Shown: positions 26,668 through 36,954, counted from the stretch's first letter. The stretch: 64,000 nt of DNA from Albidovulum sp. bin36 (GCA_002238565.1 MPMP01000013.1:1-64000), one strand, 5' to 3'. Notes: a model not told the origin generated them from the letters alone. Program-made: numbers and translations.

Positions 26668-26701
26668 TTGACATAGCCTCGTTACAACATTATTGTTGTA
26701 A
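26668..26701 (+). promoter_or_regulatory. Promoter with overlapping palindromic operator
   Basis: TTGACA (26668-26673), a 17-base spacer and TATTGT (26691-26696) form a good sigma70 promoter. The palindrome TTACAACA-ttat-TGTTGTAA (26682-26701) covers the -10 element. Transcription would start at about 26703-26704, exactly at the ATG of the next gene, so the mRNA should be leaderless; no ribosome-binding site is present. The XRE-type protein at 27180 is the obvious candidate to bind the palindrome. Confidence 0.65.
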
Positions 26702-26703
26702 TT

Positions 26704-27183
26704 ATGCTTCCCGCCCTTATTCATTTAGACGGCGCTCCTTGGCAAGTTTTGCCGGAGGGAATTCATTCCGCCGACCTTGATTCGATTAGGTCGCGGTTTG
26801 CCTGCAACCCATGGCGCCGCCAGCTATTCGGAGGCTTTTGGGAAGCGTCCGCAAACCTAGCCATGTCGGGCTGTCGTTCGCTTTATCTCGACGGCAGCTT
26901 TGTCTCGGACAAGCCGAAACCAAATGATTATGATGCCTGCTGGAATCCACATGGCGTCGATCGCCGTAAATTGGACCCTGCCTTCTTCGACTTAAGGAAC
27001 CGCCGCGCAGCCCAGAAAGAAAAATTTTTCGGAGAGTTTTTTCCATCGACGACAATGGCGGATGCGCAAGAGCGGAACTTCGTAGATTTTTTTCAACTCG
27101 AAAAGTTTACAGGCAAACCAAAAGGAATCGTGCTCATAGACTTGACAGCCTACGACATGCTCAAACCACAGGTGAAGCCATGA
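26704..27183 (+). CDS. DUF6932 family protein (nucleotidyltransferase-like)
   Basis: 159 residues. The N-terminal half matches DUF6932: WQVLPEGIHSADLDSI, then the core CRSLYLDGSFVSDKPKPNDY followed by DACW. The GSF..(17)..DYD pattern is that of a minimal nucleotidyltransferase active site, as in toxins and tRNA- or protein-modifying enzymes. No membrane or DNA-binding part is seen. Its stop overlaps the start of the XRE/ImmA gene by ATGA, so the two are translated together. Genes of this kind next to XRE regulators are usually read as toxin-antitoxin pairs; activity as a toxin is inference. Start is leaderless-type (see promoter at 26668). Confidence 0.78.
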   Translation: MLPALIHLDGAPWQVLPEGIHSADLDSIRSRFACNPWRRQLFGGFWEASANLAMSGCRSLYLDGSFVSDKPKPNDYDACWNPHGVDRRKLDPAFFDLRNRRAAQKEKFFGEFFPSTTMADAQERNFVDFFQLEKFTGKPKGIVLIDLTAYDMLKPQVKP

Positions 27184-28457
27184 TTTACAGTGACAAGCAG
27201 TATGGCATCTCAAGCGGCGAGTTGACGAAACTTAAAAGCGCGTTGGCAGCCACGGAAGCGCTATTGCCAAATGATGACTGGGTTCAAGAACTCGAAATCG
27301 AAGGCTTGAAGAGTCAGATTGCCGAGATAGAAGCTGATATCACTCATTACAGATTGTTGAAGGCAGGCGAAATCGGTTTTACCAAATCTTACTCTCTGAA
27401 TTCTCTGCCAAGTATTCTAATTCAGGCACGGATCGCCTCTGGCATGAGCCAATCAGACCTAGCCAAGTCACTAGGCCTGAAGCCACAGCAAGTCCAGCGT
27501 TACGAGGCAACTGAATATATGAGTGCGAGTCTTGCTCGACTTATTGAAGTAGCAAACCATCTAAACGTCCATACTGTCGGCCTATTCGAAACCGAGACTG
27601 ACGCGCGAGGTATTGTTTTATCTTGGGACGACATTGGCGATGTCAATTGGCAGGAGTTTCCTGCGCGCGAGATGGCAAAACGTCGATGGTTTGACATGCC
27701 GCTTGGTGCCAATCTGATTGAGCGCGCCAAGGCCTATTTCCTAGAAGCCGCAGGTCCTCAATTTGTGAATGCGCTGCACCGAAAAAAAATACGTTGCGCA
27801 ACTTTGCCTAACGAATATGGATTGCTTGCGTGGCAAGCACGAATTCTGGAGCTCGCCCGTACAATAATCGAAGAGGAGCGGCTGCCCTGTTTCAACTTCG
27901 ACGACCGCTGGTTGCCTGAGCTAACTAGGCTCACACGCCGAACTGACGGTCCTCGCCGCGCGCGCGAGCTGTTGGCAAGTAAAGGAATCGTCCTGGTTAC
28001 GGAAAAACACATGCCCGGCACCTATCTCGACGGTGCTGCTATGCTGAGCGTTTCTGATCGCCCCGTAATAGGAATGACCCTGCGATATGACCGGTTGGAT
28101 AATTTCTGGTTCGTACTCTTTCACGAGCTAGGACACGTCTACCTCCATCTGTTCGGAGGATTTCGCTACGATTTCTTCGATGACTATGGTTTTGCTGCAA
28201 AGGACCGCATCGAACTTGAGGCCGATCAGTTCGCACTCAACAACCTAATTCCGGATGATCAATGGGATAAATGCTCATCTCGTTTCGCTCTGTCGGAAAA
28301 AGCTGTCCGTTTAGATGCCAAAGCCCTTGGCATCGATGCCAGCATCATCGCCGGACGAATCCGCAAGGAACTGGAAAATTACGCCATCCTGAACGAACTT
28401 GTTGGTCCCCGGCGGGTGCGCGCTCAATTTGCGGATGAGACCGATGATCTTGAGTAA
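27180..28457 (+). CDS. XRE-family regulator fused to ImmA/IrrE metallopeptidase
   Basis: 425 residues. An N-terminal helical stretch (1-75, ALAATEALLPNDDWVQELEI) precedes an XRE helix-turn-helix at about 88-130 (SGMSQSDLAKSLGLKPQQVQ). The C-terminal ImmA/IrrE (M78) zinc peptidase has His315-Glu-Leu-Gly-His319 in FHELGHVYLH and the third ligand in ELEADQFALNNLIP. ImmA-type proteases cut a partner repressor or antitoxin; here peptidase and DNA-binding parts are in one chain. It probably represses its own operon through the palindrome at 26682-26701. Coupled upstream to the DUF6932 gene (4-base overlap) and downstream to the beta-family frame (14-base overlap). Confidence 0.88.
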   Translation: MIYSDKQYGISSGELTKLKSALAATEALLPNDDWVQELEIEGLKSQIAEIEADITHYRLLKAGEIGFTKSYSLNSLPSILIQARIASGMSQSDLAKSLGLKPQQVQRYEATEYMSASLARLIEVANHLNVHTVGLFETETDARGIVLSWDDIGDVNWQEFPAREMAKRRWFDMPLGANLIERAKAYFLEAAGPQFVNALHRKKIRCATLPNEYGLLAWQARILELARTIIEEERLPCFNFDDRWLPELTRLTRRTDGPRRARELLASKGIVLVTEKHMPGTYLDGAAMLSVSDRPVIGMTLRYDRLDNFWFVLFHELGHVYLHLFGGFRYDFFDDYGFAAKDRIELEADQFALNNLIPDDQWDKCSSRFALSEKAVRLDAKALGIDASIIAGRIRKELENYAILNELVGPRRVRAQFADETDDLE

Positions 28458-28670
28458 CAAAAAATACGTGCCTACTATAAGTTGGAGGATGGCTGAGTAT
28501 CAAGAGCTGACGCGGCTTGCGCCAGACATTAAAGATCTAGCGGTACCTCAAGTTCGCATGCCTGAGGTCGAATTCGACTTCGAACTCGGGCACCTAAGAA
28601 AAAAATCCATGAACATGTGCATCCGTTCATTCAGAGGTTTCTCAAGAAATGGAATCCGCGGCCCGCTTGC
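28444..28670 (+). pseudogene. Beta-family protein gene, frameshifted and truncated
   Basis: ATG 28444 lies inside the end of the XRE/ImmA gene. The frame reads MILSNKKYVPTISWRMAEYQ, then PQVRMPEVEFDFELG, the N-terminal pattern of the beta protein family (PF14350, named after a T4 protein). After about 28600 the protein continues in the -1 frame as HEHVHPFIQRFLKKWNPRPA, again fitting the family. The change of frame occurs at or near A-AAA-AAA (28598-28604), which is in register for -1 slippage; a lost base is the simpler reading. Similarity ends near 28670, so more than three quarters of the usual roughly 350 residues are missing. The frame-0 ORF beyond 28620 is noise. Confidence 0.6.
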
Positions 28671-28878
28671 AGGCCTGCGCAAAAGTCTAGTTTTTGCGGA
28701 TTCGAGGAAGATTTATTCTGCGGATTCCGGCACGGGCGCGAGCATCGCTGCGGTTATCGGGGCTGACCGAAGTGTCTCGGATGAGAGCTTGCGGATGTTT
28801 TCCGGCGAATTGCCGGCTGCGGGAGCAGCAATCCTTCGAGCCGGTGCTGCGGCTCAACGGGTTCTGCTTCCAACCCGC
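28671..28878. other. Unassigned remnant between broken beta gene and transposase
   Basis: About 200 bases with no recognised coding content. The breakpoint that removed the rest of the beta-family gene is at its left side. It may contain the end of the insertion sequence or another decayed fragment. Confidence 0.35.
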
Positions 28879-30400
28879 CTAGGTGCGCTTCAGGGGCTTT
28901 AGAATGGCATTGATCGCGTCCTGCGCCCTGGCCCCGCGTAGTAGCGATTGGTCGGGGGCATGTATTGAACCCGGCCCTCGAAGCGAACGATAGAGATTGT
29001 CGCGTTGCTCAGGCAGGCGAGGTTGGGCGGCGTGTGGCGCACATGCGCACGGCAGCGGTCCTCGTCGCATGTTCAGTCTCGAACGCAGTGAAGGCGGTTC
29101 TCAATGTGCCAGTGCTCGCGGACGATGCGGAGCGGCATGCTGGCCTCGGCCCCGTCCCTGCCGAGCGAGGTCAGGCAGTAGGTGGTTTCTTCGTATATTT
29201 TACCGGTTTTGACGCATTCGATCGTTCGGCGGATCCGGGTGGCCTGCTTTCGCCCCTAGAGGTCGCAGTAGCCGTCCAATTCGGGTTCCGCCAGGTCGAC
29301 CGCGTCGCAGCGGCGCCGTTCGATGCGGCCGTGCCCCTTGTCGTGCGGCTCGCTTGTCCAGTCGTTGTCCTTCAGGTCATCCAGAATGGTTTCCTGGTTG
29401 CCCTTGATGGCGGCGACGAGGTAGTCCGCGGCGCGGCAATCCTCGACCAGGCTTCGCACGGTTTCCTGCCGTGCGTGCATGGCATCGAGGGTCACGGCGC
29501 ATCCCTGCAGTCCAATTTCCTTCGCCAGGTTTCGAACGGCTGGAATTTTGTTCGTCTATTCAGGGATTTGCGTTTGCCCGAGCACGAGGCCGCTGCCGTG
29601 ATCGACCGCCGCAACCATCATGCTTCGCTCGATCTCGATCTGCTTCGACGCGCAGCGCACGTCTTTGCCGTCGAGGGCGGCCGGTCGGCATCCGTCGCGG
29701 GCGCAGTGGGCCGCCAGCGCGATGGTGAGATAGCAGCGCCGTTCGAAGCGTCGGCCGTGCGGCTTGCGGAAATCCTTGACGGTCTTAAGAAAGGAGCAAA
29801 GGCTCCGCAGGTCGTCGGCCGGCGGCGGCTCGGCGGCCCATTCGACCCGCCGCTCCAGCGGCGCATCCTCGCCGCGCAGCATGGCGGCCGCGCCCTTGCA
29901 CAGTTCGCGCACGAATACATCCTTTGGCTGCCGCGTGTGGGTGTACTGCGCGGACCCGCCGGTCCTGCGCGAGTAGCCGCGCGTCGGACCCGGCGCATGC
30001 CAATTCGAAGCGCGGTAGCAAGTGCCTGAAAATCTTGACGGATCCAAGAAGCTCTCGGCGACGAGAACGGGATAGTCATGCAGCGCCGACATGTCGTCGG
30101 ACAGGCGTCGCAGGCTCAGCCCAAGCACCCGCGAAGCCATGTTGGGAACCCGGCCCTCGCCGAGAATGACAAAGCGAGTGGTGTTCGCGATGAGATGAAG
30201 CCGCGAAAGCCGCTGATCGCGCGTCCAGCCGATCCAGGTGTCGCGCGCGCCGACCTTGAAGGGCCCCACCTGCCAGCCGATCAGAGCAACCTAGGCCTCC
30301 CCGCTTGCCGCCACCTAGCGAAGCGCGCGGCCGTAGAAATTCTTGAAGGAAAGATAGTGGTGGCGCGCGGCAAGGGGGTCCCATCGCCGCGTGGAAAAGT
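28879..30400 (-). pseudogene. Decayed DruA(DUF4338)-ISAs1 transposase
   Basis: Reads on the minus strand from about 30400. RHHYLSFKNFYGRALR, then GRVPNMASRVLGLSLRRLSD and PVLVAESFLDPSRFSGTCYR are the DUF4338/DruA domain. LKTVKDFRKPHGRRFERRCY begins the ISAs1 part, with catalytic Asp in AALDGKDVR and in VTLDAMHARQETV, then GHGRIERRRCD and IVREHWHIENRLH. In-frame TAG codons interrupt it after GRALR, after ASGEA, after QIPE and after DGYCDL; a TGA follows HCVRD. A frame change occurs near the end. The region between AAHCARDG and PAALDGK is shorter than in relatives, so an internal deletion is likely. It cannot make an active transposase. Confidence 0.82.
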
Positions 30401-30538
30401 GCCGCCTCTTTTCGAATTGGAAACTTGCATGCCAAGGCGCGTATCAAATCAAATGTTGCGTTGCCGGAGAAAAATTCAGTTTCGGAACAAAAATTAAAAA
30501 GATAGTTTTGCGGGGTCGTGAATTTCTGGGGCCAAATC

Positions 30539-30580
30539 TTGACTTGCGCGTTATTTTCAATACATTTCTCGCTATGCGAG
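30539..30580 (+). promoter_or_regulatory. Promoter and inverted repeat of the Panacea operon
   Basis: TTGACT (30539-30544), 16-base spacer, TACATT (30561-30566). Transcription should start about 30573-30574, at the ATG of the Panacea gene, so the message would be leaderless; no ribosome-binding sequence is present. CTCGC-tat-GCGAG (30568-30580) is an inverted repeat centred on that point and a candidate operator. Confidence 0.5.
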
Positions 30581-31077
30581 GGTATTCAGCAAAAGCCGTT
30601 GCCAACTATTTCCTGAAAAAGTATGGCAAAAGCGGCATAACGCCGCTCAAGATACAGAAGCTAGTGTACATTTCTCACGGCTGGTACCTAGCATTTTATG
30701 ATGCTCCTCTGGTTAGTGACGAATATGCGGAGGCATGGGAATACGGTCCCGTGTTCGCGTCCCTTTACCACGAGTTCAAGTACCGAGGCCGTTTGCCCAT
30801 CATTAATCTTGGCACTGACATCGACGGTGATTTCAGAACGGTGACACCTAGGATAGACCGTGGCGACAAAGAGACTAAGAAACTCCTTGACAAGGTTTGG
30901 GATGTATACGGCGGCATGTCTGGAATTGAATTGTCGGAACTGTGCCATCAGCCCGGCTCGCCATGGGACAAAGCTCGTAAGGAATCGCCCGGAATCAGGA
31001 ATGCTCACATTGATGACCGCTCCATAAAGAAGCATTATCTCAAAAAGCTGGAACGCAACAGGGCAGATCATGAATGA
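30574..31077 (+). CDS. Panacea/SocA antitoxin-domain protein (DUF4065)
   Basis: 167 residues from ATG 30574. The domain is recognised from SAKAVANYFLKKYGKSGITP, KIQKLVYISHGWYLAFYDAP, and AWEYGPVFASLYHEFKYRGR near the N-terminus, and GIELSELCHQPGSPWDKARK toward the end. Panacea domains occur in SocA, GepA and the PanA antitoxins, which neutralise very different toxins encoded next to them. The upstream open frame (to 30391) has no start signal. The stop overlaps the next gene by 8 bases, the tight arrangement expected of an antitoxin-toxin pair. Role as antitoxin is inferred from domain and context. Confidence 0.85.
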   Translation: MRGYSAKAVANYFLKKYGKSGITPLKIQKLVYISHGWYLAFYDAPLVSDEYAEAWEYGPVFASLYHEFKYRGRLPIINLGTDIDGDFRTVTPRIDRGDKETKKLLDKVWDVYGGMSGIELSELCHQPGSPWDKARKESPGIRNAHIDDRSIKKHYLKKLERNRADHE

Positions 31078-31513
31078 TCTTGGTGATCTGTCGGAAGGTG
31101 CGCAGACCAAATCTGCCAGATTTTCTGCAACTTCGGGGACGCCTTCTGCAAGCATGGGAGTGGAGGCCGAGCGGGAGATTAAGCATTTCTCATATCATAC
31201 TGATGAATTGAACAAATGCCTGGTTTCGGCCGAAAAGCAAAAGGTGTGGCTGCGATGGATTTCGATCGGCGTCGCGCTCCTTGCCATCGCCGGGTTTGGC
31301 TATTTGGAACTCCTATTACTACGCTATGCCATGTCTTCTAGCTTTGGACTGGGAGATTTGTTCTTCGTGTGGGCAATATCCCCCATGGTCTCCATCACCG
31401 CAATCATGATCTTCATTTTGATTGGCGTGTTTCGAGGGTTTCGCGGTGCCGAAGTGGACGGCATGCCCAATTACGCCAATAAGTTGCTCGGCGGCAATAG
31501 TCCCGAGGAGTGA
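31070..31513 (+). CDS. Two-helix membrane protein, candidate toxin partner of the Panacea protein
   Basis: 147 residues. A polar N-terminal 60 residues (HFSYHTDELNKCLVSAEKQK) precede two strong membrane helices: about 64-87 (WISIGVALLAIAGFGYLELL) and about 97-121 (LFFVWAISPMVSITAIMIFI). A short polar tail follows. No signal peptide cleavage site, enzyme motif or known family was recognised. It overlaps the Panacea gene by 8 bases and is followed by a terminator, so the two genes form a closed two-gene operon. Small membrane-active toxins are among the known partners of PanA antitoxins, so this is a plausible toxin. A simple membrane protein of other function is not excluded. Confidence 0.72.
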   Translation: MNDLGDLSEGAQTKSARFSATSGTPSASMGVEAEREIKHFSYHTDELNKCLVSAEKQKVWLRWISIGVALLAIAGFGYLELLLLRYAMSSSFGLGDLFFVWAISPMVSITAIMIFILIGVFRGFRGAEVDGMPNYANKLLGGNSPEE

Positions 31514-31584
31514 TGAGAATCAAGGCGGAAACAGTCAACCGGAAGAATACTCGGCTAGAATGCTCCAACCAAGAAATTTGCCAA

Positions 31585-31611
31585 GGCCATCTTAGCGGGT
31601 GGCCATTTTTT
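31585..31611 (+). terminator. Rho-independent terminator of the Panacea operon
   Basis: Stem GGCCATC (31585-31591) with GGTGGCC (31598-31604, one G-U pair), loop TTAGCG, then A and six T residues. Strong terminator 70 bases after the membrane protein gene. Confidence 0.8.
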
Positions 31612-31747
31612 CAAGAGACGCGTTGACCGGAGTCAATTTTGCGACGAATCTCCCGTTGCAACGGATATGGCAATGCTAAATATAAGAAATATGTGTAACG
31701 GCTAAATCGCCGCGGCGGACGAAAGGGGAATGGAAGTCGATTGAAAT

Positions 31748-33040
31748 CTAGACCAGCAATTCCATCGGCACCGGCTCGGAGGCGCCGAAAATTCGCCGGT
31801 ATCTTTCTATTTCGGCAATCGGCCCGACCGCCTTCAGGGGATTGTCGGATAGCTTCACCGTGTCGCAGCCGTTAGCCGAAACCGCTTTGCAGACGAGCGA
31901 AAAGGGATCAAGCGACCCGTTCGGCGCAAGACCGCGAAAATCGTTGGTCATCAGCGTGCCCCAGCCGAAACTAACGCGAACGCGGCCGTCGAACCGTTTT
32001 TGCAGGAACGCTATCTTGTCCGCATCGAGGCCATCCGAGAAAATTATCCTTTTGCTAGCCGGATCCTCGTTTTTCGACTTCCACCATTCGATAGCGATTT
32101 CGCCCAATTCCTCCGGATTTCCTGAATCTATGCGAATCCCCGTCCAACCGGCGATCCAGTCGGGAGCGTTTTCGAGGAATCTCTCCGTTCCATAGGTGTC
32201 GGGCAAAATTATTCGCAAATTCCCTTCATGCTCCTTGCGCCAATCTTCTAAAACCTTGTACGGCGCCTGCGAAAGCTCTTCGTCGTCGTCGGCGAGCGCC
32301 GAATAGATCATCGGCAATTCATGCGCATTTGTTCCTATGGCTTCGGTTTCGCGGCGCATTGCGATCAGGCAATTCGATGTGCCAACGAATTTATTCTCCA
32401 ATCCTTCCATCATTGCTTGCACGCACCAATCCTGCCAAAGGAAGGAATGGCGGCGGCGCGTTCCGAAATCGGCCACCCGCAGTTTGTCGAGAACTCGCAG
32501 CTTCTCTATTTTTTCCCAGAGGCGGGTCATTGCCCTGGCATAGAGAACCTGAAGCTCGAACTTGTCCATTTTTTTAAGAACGCTACGGGACCTAAGCTCC
32601 GTTAGAACTGCGAGCGCAGGAACTTCCCAGAGCATGACTTCCGGCCATTCGCCCTCGAAAAGAAGTTCATACTGCCCGTCGGACTTCTTCAATTTATACG
32701 GAGGCAAACTCAGGTCTTCCAGCCAAGCCATGAAATCGGAGCGAAACATATGCCGCTGGCCGTAGAACGTATTTCCGCGAAGCCACGTAGATTCTGCTCG
32801 TGACAGCTTTAGAGTGCGAATATGGTCGAGTTGCTCCCGCAGCTCCGATTCGTCGATTTCATCGGCCATTCGTATGTGCGTCGACCTATTGATCAACTGG
32901 AATTCGACACGGGTCCCAGGCTTGTTCCTGCGAACGAACTGGCACATTAATAGCTTGTAAAAATCGGTGTCGATCAGCGAACGGACGATCGGATCTATTT
33001 TCCAATTGTGATTGTAGACTCGCGTAGCAATATCGATCAT
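31748..33040 (-). CDS. pncB: Nicotinate phosphoribosyltransferase
   Basis: 430 residues. It joins nicotinate to PRPP to give nicotinate mononucleotide in NAD salvage. Family stretches are RSLIDTDFYKLLMCQFVRRN near the start, VADFGTRRRHSFLWQDWCVQ, FVGTSNCLIAMRRETEAIGT with the HELPM motif and its phosphorylated histidine following, and WTGIRIDSGNPEELGE. VSFGWGTLMTNDF contributes to the phosphate site. Length is typical of the proteobacterial type. It lies 37 bases downstream of pncA on the same strand, so nicotinamide to nicotinate mononucleotide is served by one operon. Confidence 0.95.
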   Translation of the reverse strand: MIDIATRVYNHNWKIDPIVRSLIDTDFYKLLMCQFVRRNKPGTRVEFQLINRSTHIRMADEIDESELREQLDHIRTLKLSRAESTWLRGNTFYGQRHMFRSDFMAWLEDLSLPPYKLKKSDGQYELLFEGEWPEVMLWEVPALAVLTELRSRSVLKKMDKFELQVLYARAMTRLWEKIEKLRVLDKLRVADFGTRRRHSFLWQDWCVQAMMEGLENKFVGTSNCLIAMRRETEAIGTNAHELPMIYSALADDDEELSQAPYKVLEDWRKEHEGNLRIILPDTYGTERFLENAPDWIAGWTGIRIDSGNPEELGEIAIEWWKSKNEDPASKRIIFSDGLDADKIAFLQKRFDGRVRVSFGWGTLMTNDFRGLAPNGSLDPFSLVCKAVSANGCDTVKLSDNPLKAVGPIAEIERYRRIFGASEPVPMELLV

Positions 33041-33077
33041 GTGATTCCAACCAAGAAATTTGCGCCGAGACGGAAAG

Positions 33078-33698
33078 TCAGACGGGCGCGGGGATCAATT
33101 CAACTCCGCATTCCAGCATTTCCGCGCGCGCCTCCGCGCCGGATTCGCCAGGAGCTATTTCTCGGCAGGCGCTTTCGACGACAGTGGTCTCGAACCCGAG
33201 TTTTTTCGCATCGACGGCCGAGTACCTCACGCAGTAGTCGAGAGCCAGCCCCACGAGGCAGACTTTGCCTATTCCCCTAGTTAGCAGATAGCCTTCCAAA
33301 CCTGTAGGCGTTGTCCGGTCGTTCTCGAAAAACGCCGAATAGCTGTCGATCGACTTCCGAAACCCCTTTCTAACGATGAGATCCGCACGATCAGTCTTCA
33401 GGCCGCTATGAAATTGCGCGCCTTCGGAGCCGATGACGCAGTGGTCCGGCCAGAGAACCTGCGTACCGTACTCCAATTCCACCTTATCGAAGGCCGACCG
33501 GGCGGGATGGCTCGAAGCGAATGACGCGTGGCCGGGCGGATGCCAGTCCTGAGTAAAAACCGTTGCGGCGAATTTGCCCAGAAGGCCGTTGATCGGACCC
33601 ACGACGTCGCCGCCGCCTGGCACCTCCAATGCACCGCCTGCGCAAAAATCGTTTTGGACGTCGACAACTATAAGCGCTCCGTCAAAAGGAATCGTCAT
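33078..33698 (-). CDS. pncA: Nicotinamidase
   Basis: 206 residues. Hydrolyses nicotinamide to nicotinate and ammonia. The catalytic triad is visible as Asp13 (LIVVDVQNDFC), Lys111 (LIVRKGF) and Cys156 (LALDYCVRYSA). The metal site is Asp51, His53 and His57 in TQDWHPPGHASF. Its product is the substrate of pncB directly downstream. Confidence 0.95.
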   Translation of the reverse strand: MTIPFDGALIVVDVQNDFCAGGALEVPGGGDVVGPINGLLGKFAATVFTQDWHPPGHASFASSHPARSAFDKVELEYGTQVLWPDHCVIGSEGAQFHSGLKTDRADLIVRKGFRKSIDSYSAFFENDRTTPTGLEGYLLTRGIGKVCLVGLALDYCVRYSAVDAKKLGFETTVVESACREIAPGESGAEARAEMLECGVELIPAPV

Positions 33699-33755
33699 GC
33701 TTGCCTCCCGATAATCTCCGGCGAAACGATTCCGCCCGCCTTGCCGGCTGATCGC

Positions 33756-34313
33756 CTAATGCGGGTCAATCGGCGGCGCGCAAGACGCTTCGCATAAGTA
33801 CCTCACGAGCACGACCGCGTCCTCGTAGTCAAATCCCGTTTCCGTGCACCATGCGGGCAGCCCGCCTCTTTTCGCATCGTATGGCAGAAACCCGGCCTTT
33901 CGATATGCCGCTATCGCCCGGACATTGCGCGCGGACGGTCGAATAATCAACGCATCGATACCGCCGATCTCGGAGAGAATTCCCGCGATTTCCTCCATGG
34001 CCTTCGGACCGTGCCCGTGTCCCCAATGCTCTTTGCCGCCGATCCAGAGGTCGATTTCAGCGGCATTGCCATTGCGCCAATAGCTAATTGCGCCAATGCC
34101 GACGCCGTCGGACTGGATTACGAAAATCCGGAAATCGCCCGACGCGGAAAATGCCTCGTCGTCGTAGTCAGCCAGGAACTCCTCGTAGCTCGGCACCGGA
34201 AAGTCCGGGTATTTGGGCGGGCCCATCATTTCAGCAGTCGCGTCCGACATGGCCATCCACTCGAAAATGCACCGCCGGTCCGCGAACGTCGCAGCCCTCA
34301 CGCTCGTCGTCAT
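33756..34313 (-). CDS. GNAT family N-acetyltransferase
   Basis: 185 residues from MTTSVRAATFADRRCIFEWM (ATG 34313); the frame is open upstream to 34340. The acetyl-CoA site is in HWGHGHGPKAMEEIAGILSE and the typical IRPSARNVRAIAAYRKAGF follows, as in aminoglycoside 6'-acetyltransferase-like and ribosomal-type GNATs. The core IGAISYWRNGNAAEIDLWIG fits this branch. Substrate unknown; resistance function is not supported by anything else here. Confidence 0.83.
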   Translation of the reverse strand: MTTSVRAATFADRRCIFEWMAMSDATAEMMGPPKYPDFPVPSYEEFLADYDDEAFSASGDFRIFVIQSDGVGIGAISYWRNGNAAEIDLWIGGKEHWGHGHGPKAMEEIAGILSEIGGIDALIIRPSARNVRAIAAYRKAGFLPYDAKRGGLPAWCTETGFDYEDAVVLVRYLCEASCAPPIDPH

Positions 34314-34457
34314 GACGCGAAGTTGCCATGAAAAGCACAAAATCGCAACTAGTTTCCGGTATGAACATTATAGCAACGATTTGACGGTTTTAGATCATTT
34401 CCAGCTGTTTCGACAATACTTTTTGGGGTGACTTTCTCCACAATGCGCATTATATAG

Positions 34458-36902
<2,445 letters not shown>

Positions 36903-36954
36903 CGGGCGGCAGGCTCGACGCTCGGATCCGCTTCATTTCGCAACTCCTGCAAGT

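Noticed and set aside
28399-28902. 167-codon frame read as one continuous protein
   Set aside because: Only residues after ATG 28444 and before about 28600 are protein-like; the beta-family similarity then moves to another frame.
28965-30029. 354-codon open frame on the plus strand
   Set aside because: Antisense of the decayed transposase, which shows clear family motifs on the minus strand.
28879-30400. TAG recoding (amber read as an amino acid) in the host
   Set aside because: TAG terminates gyrB, pncB and other intact genes at the correct family length, so general reassignment is excluded.
28879-30400. Druantia defence system
   Set aside because: The DruA domains here are fused to transposase cores and broken; no druB-druE genes are adjacent.
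34434-34442. TTCTCCACA upstream of gyrB as an origin
   Set aside because: A single near-match to the DnaA box, with no cluster around it; not enough to call an origin, at most a regulatory site.
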